Assembly (NCBI GenBank): GCA_943325355.2
Contig: CALPPA020000090.1
Location: 1-6,817 of the forward strand
Source of the DNA: Klebsiella pneumoniae
GTDB lineage: Bacteria; Bacteroidota; Bacteroidia; Flavobacteriales; Flavobacteriaceae
DNA: 6,817 nucleotides
Direction: 5' to 3'
Of this stretch, positions 1 to 5,737 are shown one piece after another (the stretch's first letter is position 1; each line of letters opens with the position of its first letter). The translations under genes were made by a program, and so were the position numbers. The notes below the pieces were generated by a model. That model was not told where the DNA came from. It worked only from the letters and a program-made list of their open reading frames with translations, and did no database searches.

Positions 1-2053
1 ATCCAAGGTCTTTGAAAACTACATTTTTATTGACTAATTGATGCGTTCCGATGACAATATCGAGTTTTCCTTCGGCTAATTGCTTGAGGGTTTCCGTTTT
101 TTGTTTGGCGGTTCTAAAACGGTTCAAATAACCCACAGAAACTGGCATATCTTTCAACCTTTCAGTGAAAGTTCTATAATGTTGATAGGCCAAAATCGTG
201 GTGGGAACCAAAATCGCAACTTGTTTAGAATTATCCACCGCCTTGAAAGCGGCGCGAATGGCAACTTCGGTTTTTCCGAAACCTACATCGCCACAAACCA
301 AACGATCCATCGGTCGGTCGCTTTCCATATCGGCTTTGACTTCTGCTGTTGATTTGGTTTGGTCGGGCGTATCTTCGTAAATAAAAGAACTTTCTAATTC
401 ATTTTGCAAATAACTATCAGGCGCAAAACGGAACCCTTTTTCTAATTTCCTTTTGGCATATAATTGAATCAAATTGAACGCGATATGTTTGACTCGAGCC
501 TTGGTTTTTTGCTTTAGAATCTTCCAAGCATTCGAACCGAGTTTATAAATTTTAGGTGGTGTTCCGTCTTTTCCGGTGTATTTCGAAATTTTGTAAAGTG
601 AGTGAATGCTAACATAAACAATGTCATTGTCGGCATAAACGAGCTTGATGGCTTCTTGGGTTTTGCCTTCGACTTGAATTTTTTGAAGACCACCAAATCG
701 TCCAATTCCGTGATCGATATGGGTTACATAATCGCCAACAGTCAATGTGGTCAATTCTTTTAAAGTAATATTTTGCTTCTTCGACACATTACTTTTAATG
801 CTGAATTTATGATAACGCTCAAAAATTTGGTGATCGGTATAACAGGCTAATTGATTTTCTTCGTCGATGAAACCTTGGTATAGCGGCAAAACAATCGTAT
901 TGTATTGTTTGCGAATATTCTCAGAATTGGCTTCGTCGAGCGTTTCGAAAATATCGTGAAACCTTTTGGCTTGAGCGTCATTGGAACAAAACAAATAATT
1001 TTTGTAGCCGTTGAAATGGTTGTCGCTCAAATTATTCAACAACAAATCGAATTGTTTGTTGAAAGAAGGCTGCGGTTTGATGTAAAAATCAAAAGCTTTT
1101 TTCGTTTTATAAACAGGCTTAGGTGCCAATTCAACAATCGAAAAATCGAAGCTTTTCTTGATGAATTCCTTTTGATTTAAGAACAATTGTTCAGGCGCAA
1201 CGTGGTTTACCGTAGCATTTAAATTTTCGAAAATCTCGGTGGCTTTCGCAAAAAGCTTATCTAATTTAGAGAAAAGTAAATCCGTGTTTTGGATAAAAAT
1301 TACCGTTTGATTGTTAATGTATTCCAAAAAACTTTCTCGATTTTCCTGAAAAAATTTGTTCTCAACATTGGGGATTATGGTGATTTTCTTTTGCTTTTCG
1401 ATAGACAATTGTGTTTCCACATCGAAGCTTCGAATGCTGTCAACTTCGTTGCCAAAAAATTCGATTCGGTATGGATTGTCATTCGAAAAAGAAAATACAT
1501 CGACAATTCCGCCACGAACCGAAAACTCTCCTGGTTCGGTAATGAAATCCACTCTTTTGAATTCGTATTCAAACAATACTTCATTGATAAAATCGATGGA
1601 AACTTTGTCTCCAACAGAAACTTTCAGCGTGTTTTTATCCAATTCTTTTCGGGTAACCACTTTTTCGAAAAGCGCTTCGGGATAAGTAACAATTATTGCA
1701 GGTTTCTTTCGGGAATTAATGCGGTTCAAAACTTCGGCACGAAGCAAAACATTGGCATTATCCGTATCTTCAATATGGTAGGGACGACGATAAGAGCCCG
1801 GATAAAAAAGCACGTCCTGTTCGCCAATCATTTGCTCCAAATCGTTCAAATAATAAGCGGCTTCTTCCTTGTCGTTCAGAATAAGTAAGAACGGCTTTTC
1901 AGTTTTTTTAAAAAGGGATTGCACCACAAATGAGAGCGAAGAACCTATCAAACCATTAAGATGAATTTTTTGGTCTGCTTGTTGCAAGCTATCGACAATT
2001 TGCTTGACTTTTGCCGAATTATCGTAGGTGTTGTATAAGGCAGATTTACTCAA
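1..2053 (-). CDS. mfd: Transcription-repair coupling factor Mfd, N-terminal 684 residues (C-terminus beyond window)
   Basis: Mfd is a cytoplasmic ATP-driven DNA translocase that pushes or releases RNA polymerase stalled at DNA damage and recruits UvrA for nucleotide excision repair. I translated most of the frame from the TTG at 2053 to the left edge; it is open throughout. Residues about 1-300 are the UvrB-like module, with TEPGEFSVRGG at 172-182 and a degenerate P-loop region at 33-41 that lacks GKT, as is normal in Mfd. The RNA-polymerase-interacting domain starts near residue 438 (VGDYVTHIDHGIGRFGG). The helicase module has a Q-motif region FIYEDTPDQ (557-565), Walker A GDVGFGKTE (588-596, Lys594), motif Ia VPTTILA (616-622) and motif Ib DIVIGTHQL (665-673). 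The window ends a few residues before the expected Walker B. Bacteroidota Mfd is usually about 1,100 residues, so roughly 60 percent is visible. No promoter-like CAAAnnTA was seen close upstream, which suggests cotranscription with the lipoprotein gene. The identification is very secure; the start codon is inferred. Confidence 0.97.
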   Translation of the reverse strand, partial: MSKSALYNTYDNSAKVKQIVDSLQQADQKIHLNGLIGSSLSFVVQSLFKKTEKPFLLILNDKEEAAYYLNDLEQMIGEQDVLFYPGSYRRPYHIEDTDNANVLLRAEVLNRINSRKKPAIIVTYPEALFEKVVTRKELDKNTLKVSVGDKVSIDFINEVLFEYEFKRVDFITEPGEFSVRGGIVDVFSFSNDNPYRIEFFGNEVDSIRSFDVETQLSIEKQKKITIIPNVENKFFQENRESFLEYINNQTVIFIQNTDLLFSKLDKLFAKATEIFENLNATVNHVAPEQLFLNQKEFIKKSFDFSIVELAPKPVYKTKKAFDFYIKPQPSFNKQFDLLLNNLSDNHFNGYKNYLFCSNDAQAKRFHDIFETLDEANSENIRKQYNTIVLPLYQGFIDEENQLACYTDHQIFERYHKFSIKSNVSKKQNITLKELTTLTVGDYVTHIDHGIGRFGGLQKIQVEGKTQEAIKLVYADNDIVYVSIHSLYKISKYTGKDGTPPKIYKLGSNAWKILKQKTKARVKHIAFNLIQLYAKRKLEKGFRFAPDSYLQNELESSFIYEDTPDQTKSTAEVKADMESDRPMDRLVCGDVGFGKTEVAIRAAFKAVDNSKQVAILVPTTILAYQHYRTFTERLKDMPVSVGYLNRFRTAKQKTETLKQLAEGKLDIVIGTHQLVNKNVVFKDLG
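2046..2053 (-). other. Stop/start overlap TTGAGTAA joining the lipoprotein gene to mfd
   Basis: Read on the minus strand, TTGAGTAA holds the inferred TTG start of mfd (2053-2051) and the TAA stop of the upstream lipoprotein gene (2048-2046). Upstream in the mfd frame there is no ATG or GTG before a TAG within the lipoprotein gene. TTG followed by SKSALYNTYDN fits my recollection of the usual flavobacterial Mfd N-terminus. The arrangement suggests that terminating ribosomes restart on mfd. This is an inference from sequence alone. Confidence 0.7.
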
Positions 2054-2651
2054 CTCTAGGGGAATTTGGGTCTGTTTGTGGTTTGTTTGAAATGGCTCTG
2101 GTAGTGTCTAACATTTTCAATAATTCTGATTCTCCTTCTTCGAGCGGAATTTTGCTTTTTATAACAATTTTATCCATTTGGTTTTGCAATGAAGCCAACT
2201 CAGTATTGATTTCAGGAATTAAGGCGATAACTTTTTGATCTGGAATATCTTTTAAATGGATGTATAAATCCAGCATTCTTATCTTAGTTATCAAAATGGC
2301 AATTCTAGCTTTTATTTGCGGTTTGTTAAATTCTGTTGGAATAAAATTATTCAACGCCATTACTTTCTTGGATAGCTCTGCAGATTTTTTTTGGAAAGCA
2401 CCTATTGTTTTCTTGGGTTTTTGGTCTAATTCTGCCAAAAATAAACGCCAATCGTTCCAGTCTAATGTAGTAGATTTTGAAGTCTCATTGATAGGTTTAG
2501 CATTAAAAACCCAACCTTTATTGATGTTCTCAAAAATTAAATCTTTCTTTTTGGCGTATTTTTCGGTTTCTGCAAGACGTTTTTCCGTATCGTTTTTACA
2601 CGAATTTAGAAGAAAGACCAGTGAAAAGAAATAGGCTAATTTAAATTTCAT
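2046..2651 (-). CDS. Hypothetical lipoprotein upstream of mfd
   Basis: I do not recognise a named family for this 201-residue protein. It has a clear lipoprotein signal peptide: Lys2 and Lys4, a hydrophobic stretch at 5-15, then the lipobox LNSC with Cys18 as the predicted lipidated residue. Cys18 is followed by KND, which only loosely resembles the acidic surface-export signals of Bacteroidota, so inner face versus cell surface is open. The mature part is rich in Lys and Glu and looks mostly helical, with likely helices near 22-42, 83-101, 111-135 and 145-165. Trp47, Trp65 and Trp68 lie in a less charged segment (about 45-70). The last 15 residues are polar and probably disordered. It has its own TAnnTTTG promoter and overlaps mfd, so the two are probably one transcript. 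The start ATG at 2651 is supported by the signal peptide and an A-rich leader. Confidence 0.85.
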   Translation of the reverse strand: MKFKLAYFFSLVFLLNSCKNDTEKRLAETEKYAKKKDLIFENINKGWVFNAKPINETSKSTTLDWNDWRLFLAELDQKPKKTIGAFQKKSAELSKKVMALNNFIPTEFNKPQIKARIAILITKIRMLDLYIHLKDIPDQKVIALIPEINTELASLQNQMDKIVIKSKIPLEEGESELLKMLDTTRAISNKPQTDPNSPRVE

Positions 2652-2670
2652 TTTTAATTTTATTAAGATG

Positions 2671-2678
2671 CAAAGTTA
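2671..2678 (-). promoter_or_regulatory. Bacteroidota -7 promoter element TAACTTTG for the lipoprotein-mfd pair
   Basis: The minus-strand sequence TAACTTTG matches the TAnnTTTG consensus recognised by the Bacteroidota primary sigma factor. It ends 19 bases before the ATG at 2651, implying a 5' leader of about 10-15 bases. No good TTG -33 element is present at the usual 17-23 base spacing (TCG at 2700-2698 is the nearest), so the promoter may be weak or activator-dependent. The call rests on consensus match and position only. Confidence 0.65.
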
Positions 2679-2701
2679 CGAAGTAAATTTACATTTACGA
2701 A
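2676..2701. repeat. TTACGAA direct repeat flanking the palindrome GTAAATTTAC (possible operator)
   Basis: TTACGAA occurs at 2676-2682 and 2695-2701, 19 bases apart. A perfect 10-bp palindrome, GTAAATTTAC (2683-2692), lies between them. A third copy of TTACGAA is at 2837-2843, just upstream of the -7 element of the opposite gene. The first copy overlaps the lipoprotein -7 element and the second lies near its -33 position. Placement at both promoters fits a regulator binding site, but the motif is short and the region AT-rich, so chance is possible. Confidence 0.3.
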
Positions 2702-2848
2702 TCGGAACAATTAGAATAACAATCTATTATAATAAAGTCAAGTTCCTTGCATTTACAGAATGAAAATTATGAAAATAAATAAGATTATTACCGTAGATAT
2801 TTCAAAATTTAAGTGTTATATGTAAAATTATCCTATTTACGAAAACGT

Positions 2849-2856
2849 TATCTTTG
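2849..2856 (+). promoter_or_regulatory. Bacteroidota -7 promoter element TATCTTTG for tdh
   Basis: TATCTTTG matches TAnnTTTG exactly. A TTA at 2828-2830, 18 bases upstream, could serve as an imperfect -33 TTG. Transcription would begin near 2861-2864, leaving a leader of about 12-15 bases before the ATG at 2876. That would exclude the more upstream in-frame ATG at 2813, which lies before the promoter. Not supported by transcript data. Confidence 0.7.
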
Positions 2857-2875
2857 TTTTTTTAAAATCACACGA

Positions 2876-3814
2876 ATGAATCCTAAAATACTAATTATTG
2901 GTGCTTGCGGGCAAATTGGCACAGAACTGACCCACAAACTTCGTCAACTATATGGAGCCGAAAATGTAATCGCTTCTGATATTCGAAAACTGAATAATGA
3001 CATCGTGAATTCTGGGATTTTTGAAGTGGTTAATGCACTCGATTTCAACCAAATTGAGCATCTTGTTGAAGTGCATCAAATCACCGATATCTATTTAATG
3101 GCAGCATTACTTTCGGCAACAGCCGAAAAAAACCCTGCATTTGCTTGGGATTTGAATATGAATTCGCTGTTTCACGTTTTGAATTTAGCGAAAGCCAAGA
3201 AAATAAAAAAAATATTCTGGCCATCAAGTATAGCTGTTTTTGGGCCAACAACTCCAAGAGAAAACACGCCACAATATACCATTATGGAACCTTCAACGGT
3301 TTATGGAATTAGCAAACAATCTGGCGAAAGATGGTGCGAATATTACCATTCTCATTTTGGTGTTGATGTACGAAGCGTGCGTTATCCCGGATTAATTAGT
3401 TGGTCAACTCCTCCCGGTGGCGGAACGACCGATTATGCAGTAGACATTTATCATAAAGCGTTGAGCGATGGAAAATATGAATGTTTTTTATCCTCAGAAA
3501 CAAAAATGCCAATGATGTATATGAACGATGCCATAGATGCAACCATTCGAATTATGCAAGCTCCGGCAGAAAAAATTAAAATTCGATCCTCTTATAATCT
3601 AGCTGCGATGAGTTTCACACCAACAGAAATTGCTGCCGAAATCAAGAAACATATTCCCGAATTTTCCATTTCATACAAGCCAGATTTTCGTCAGACAATC
3701 GCCGATAGTTGGCCAGCAAGTATCGATGATTCAAAAGCTAGAGAAGACTGGGATTGGCATCACGAGTTCGATTTAGAGAGTATGACTGTGGAAATGTTGA
3801 AAAATTTGAAATAA
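2876..3814 (+). CDS. tdh: L-threonine 3-dehydrogenase, short-chain dehydrogenase (GalE-like) type
   Basis: This 312-residue cytoplasmic enzyme is predicted to oxidise L-threonine to 2-amino-3-oxobutanoate with NAD+. The product is then normally split to glycine and acetyl-CoA by Kbl, which is not in this window. It starts with an extended-SDR Rossmann fold: GACGQIG at 9-15 is the GxxGxxG dinucleotide loop, and Asp35 after strand 2 fits a preference for NAD over NADP. SS at 117-118, Tyr143 and Lys147 (YGISK) form the SDR catalytic set. STPPGGGTTDYA (177-188) and SWPASIDDSKAREDW (278-292) are typical of the UDP-galactose-epimerase-like threonine dehydrogenases known from Flavobacterium, unrelated to the zinc-dependent E. 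coli Tdh. An in-frame ATG at 2813 would add 21 residues, but homologues begin at MNPKILIIGA and the likely promoter lies between the two ATGs, so 2876 is chosen. The least certain point is the exact substrate, since epimerases share the fold. Confidence 0.93.
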   Translation: MNPKILIIGACGQIGTELTHKLRQLYGAENVIASDIRKLNNDIVNSGIFEVVNALDFNQIEHLVEVHQITDIYLMAALLSATAEKNPAFAWDLNMNSLFHVLNLAKAKKIKKIFWPSSIAVFGPTTPRENTPQYTIMEPSTVYGISKQSGERWCEYYHSHFGVDVRSVRYPGLISWSTPPGGGTTDYAVDIYHKALSDGKYECFLSSETKMPMMYMNDAIDATIRIMQAPAEKIKIRSSYNLAAMSFTPTEIAAEIKKHIPEFSISYKPDFRQTIADSWPASIDDSKAREDWDWHHEFDLESMTVEMLKNLK

Positions 3815-3851
3815 GGAAACTGCTGATTAAAACATCACTTTTGATTTGCTA

Positions 3852-3859
3852 TAACTTTG
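3852..3859 (+). promoter_or_regulatory. Bacteroidota -7 promoter element TAACTTTG for the DUF885 gene
   Basis: TAACTTTG is an exact TAnnTTTG match, identical in all eight bases to the element of the lipoprotein-mfd pair. TTA at 3827-3829, 22 bases upstream, is a possible weak -33 element. Transcription would start near 3864-3867, giving a leader of roughly 50 AT-rich bases without a Shine-Dalgarno sequence. No terminator hairpin is visible between tdh and this site, so readthrough from tdh may also feed the gene. Confidence 0.65.
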
Positions 3860-3915
3860 CACTGAAATTAAAAACGTTACTAAATTCTAACTATTAATAC
3901 ATAAATTTATAATCG

Positions 3916-5667
3916 ATGAAAAAAATTATCCTCCTCCTTTTTGTTTCAACTTTTGCGTTTATTAGCTGTAATAAAACCGATAAAAATGCTGCTTCTGGCG
4001 ATGTTGCTTTTGAAAAATTATCTGAAGAATTCATTGATGGATATCTGGCTTGGCGTCCGCAATCAGGAGTTTCATTGGGGTATCACCAGTATGACGGAAA
4101 AATTGCCGATTATAGCAAAGCGTCAATCGATGCTGAAATTGTAAGACTAAAAGACTTCGATACGAAGTTTTCTGAAATAGATTCGGCTTCTTTGAGCGCC
4201 AAAAAATATTATGATTGGAAAATGTTGCATTCTAATATCAAACGGGAGTTGTTCAACTTTGAAAATTTCGAAGTCTATACCAAAAACCCTATGACTTATG
4301 CCGGAGCAATGGATGTAAGTATTTATATCAAAAGAAATTTTGCGCCTCTGGAACAACAAATTAAATCCATCATTGCCATTGAAAACCAAGCGCCAAAGTT
4401 ATACGAAGATGCCAAGGCAAATTTGCAGGATTCATTAGCATTACCACACATTCAATTAGCAATAGAAATTGCAAAAGGTTCCGCTTCTTTCCTGGGGAAC
4501 GATCTTTTGGTGGCGTTGAAAGACGTAAAAAACGATTCATTGATGAAGGCTTTCAACAGTGCCAATAAAAAAGCAATCGACGCCATAAACGGATATGTTA
4601 CTTTTTTAGAAAAAGAAAAATTGCCAAAAGCAAACAATGATTATGCTATTGGAAAAGAAAATTACCAAAAAATGCTGTTGTATGGCGAAGGAATTATAAT
4701 GTCAGCTGATGCTATTTTAGCCATTGGAATGAAAGAATTGCAAAAAGAACAAGCTGCATTTAATGCTGCTGCAAAAATCATCAACCCCAACAAAAAGCCA
4801 ATAGATGTCTATAATGATATGCAAAAAGAACACCCAACAGCAGCAGGATTGATTCCAGATTCTAAGAAAAATTTAGAAGCCATTCGGCAGTTTTTGATTG
4901 ATAATAAAATTGTTACTATGCCCTCAGAAGTTCGCGTAAAGCTAGAGGAAACTCCTGCATTTGCAAGAGCAACAAGCACTGCATCGATGGATACTCCAGG
5001 TCCTTTTGAAACAAAAGCTACCGAAGCGTATTACTACATCACTCCTGTTGATTCAAAATGGACTCCAAAACAGGCAGAAGATTGGTTGGCACAGTTTAAT
5101 TTTTATACTACTGATGTTGTTTCTGTTCACGAAGCGTATCCGGGTCATTATACTCAGTTTTTGCATTTGAATGCATCGGATGCGTCCAAAATTCAAAAGA
5201 TTTTTGGAAGCTATGCCTTTATCGAAGGATGGGCTCATTATACAGAAGTGATGATGCTGGACGCTGGATTCGGGAATTCTGGAGACCCAATAAAAGCGGC
5301 CAAATATCGTATGGCACAATCAGGTGAGGCATTGTTACGCCTTTGTCGTTTGTGCGTGTCCATTAAAACACATTGCTACGGGATGAATGTTGAGGATGCT
5401 ACCACATTCTTTATGAGTAACTGGTATCAAGGCGAAAAATCTTCAAGTCAAGAAGCATTGAGAGGCACTTATGACCCGGGCTACTTATTCTATACTTTGG
5501 GGAAATTGCAAATCCTGAAATTGCAAGAAGATTACAAAAAACAAGAAGGAAACAACTATAATTTGCAAAAATTCAATGATGCAATGCTCGACAACGGAAT
5601 GCCTCCTATTCAAATTATGCGCGAATTGTTGTTGAAAGACAAAACCATTTGGAATGATATTCTATAA
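3916..5667 (+). CDS. DUF885-family lipoprotein, probable metal-dependent peptidase
   Basis: This 583-residue protein belongs to the DUF885 family, whose members are often annotated as hydrolases or peptidases without a firm general activity. Residues 1-17 form a lipoprotein signal peptide (KK then a hydrophobic run) ending in a lipobox with Cys18, so the mature protein should be anchored in the envelope. The N-terminal part (about 30-330) is long, helical and charged. The C-terminal part has the family signatures HEAYPGHY (405-412) and EGWAHYTE (437-444), which look like zinc ligands and a catalytic Glu: H405, E406, H411, then E437, H441 and E444. Further on are H486 and the QEALRGTYDPGYLFYTLGKL stretch typical of Bacteroidota members. 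Length is normal for the family. It has its own promoter and ends in a terminator, so it is probably monocistronic or a readthrough partner of tdh. Family membership is secure; peptidase activity and zinc binding are inferred from motifs. Confidence 0.88.
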   Translation: MKKIILLLFVSTFAFISCNKTDKNAASGDVAFEKLSEEFIDGYLAWRPQSGVSLGYHQYDGKIADYSKASIDAEIVRLKDFDTKFSEIDSASLSAKKYYDWKMLHSNIKRELFNFENFEVYTKNPMTYAGAMDVSIYIKRNFAPLEQQIKSIIAIENQAPKLYEDAKANLQDSLALPHIQLAIEIAKGSASFLGNDLLVALKDVKNDSLMKAFNSANKKAIDAINGYVTFLEKEKLPKANNDYAIGKENYQKMLLYGEGIIMSADAILAIGMKELQKEQAAFNAAAKIINPNKKPIDVYNDMQKEHPTAAGLIPDSKKNLEAIRQFLIDNKIVTMPSEVRVKLEETPAFARATSTASMDTPGPFETKATEAYYYITPVDSKWTPKQAEDWLAQFNFYTTDVVSVHEAYPGHYTQFLHLNASDASKIQKIFGSYAFIEGWAHYTEVMMLDAGFGNSGDPIKAAKYRMAQSGEALLRLCRLCVSIKTHCYGMNVEDATTFFMSNWYQGEKSSSQEALRGTYDPGYLFYTLGKLQILKLQEDYKKQEGNNYNLQKFNDAMLDNGMPPIQIMRELLLKDKTIWNDIL

Positions 5668-5686
5668 ATAGAAATTTTTTATTTAC

Positions 5687-5730
5687 AAAAAAGGGCTGGT
5701 TCTAATTTGTTAGAATTTAGACCTTTTTTT
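5687..5730. terminator. Bidirectional intrinsic terminator between convergent genes
   Basis: The hairpin pairs AAAAAAGG (5687-5694) with CCTTTTTT (5722-5729), and inside it TTCTAA (5700-5705) with TTAGAA (5710-5715) around a TTTG loop, separated by a small internal loop. The plus-strand product ends in a T-run (5724-5730), and the minus-strand product also ends in a T-run from the A-run at 5687-5692. It lies 20 bases after the DUF885 stop and just past the stop of the minus-strand gene, so it can serve both. The GC content of the stem is low. Confidence 0.75.
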
Positions 5731-5737
5731 ATACTAT

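Larger units (their letters stand above)
2652..2875. other. Divergent intergenic region between the lipoprotein gene and tdh
   Basis: This AT-rich stretch of 224 bases separates two divergently transcribed genes and carries a promoter element for each, plus the TTACGAA copies and palindrome described separately. I see no tRNA, no strong terminator hairpin and no convincing small gene. The only short frame of note, a 21-codon one at 2760-2825 on the plus strand, lacks support. Confidence 0.7.

Noticed and set aside
905..1180. A 91-codon plus-strand frame, with similar ones at 80-352 and 198-380
   Set aside because: All are antisense to well-conserved mfd sequence and show no protein features of their own.
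1289..1888. A 199-codon open frame on the plus strand
   Set aside because: It lies wholly antisense to mfd, encodes Phe/Asn/Ile-rich sequence with no recognisable domain, and lacks a promoter element. It is a shadow of the conserved mfd frame.
2260..2634. A 124-codon plus-strand frame opposite the lipoprotein gene
   Set aside because: Its hydrophobic look comes from reading the Lys/Glu-rich lipoprotein in reverse; the lipoprotein frame has a proper signal peptide, lipobox and promoter.
2760..2825. A 21-codon plus-strand frame in the divergent intergenic region (starts MKIMKINKII)
   Set aside because: No promoter element or ribosome-binding feature precedes it, it overlaps the upstream part of the tdh promoter, and short frames like this are expected by chance in AT-rich DNA.
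2842..3879. Shared nine-mer AAAACGTTA at 2842-2850 and 3871-3879
   Set aside because: It overlaps the -7 element in one case and lies in the leader in the other, so positions do not match a common regulatory role; probably chance in AT-rich sequence.
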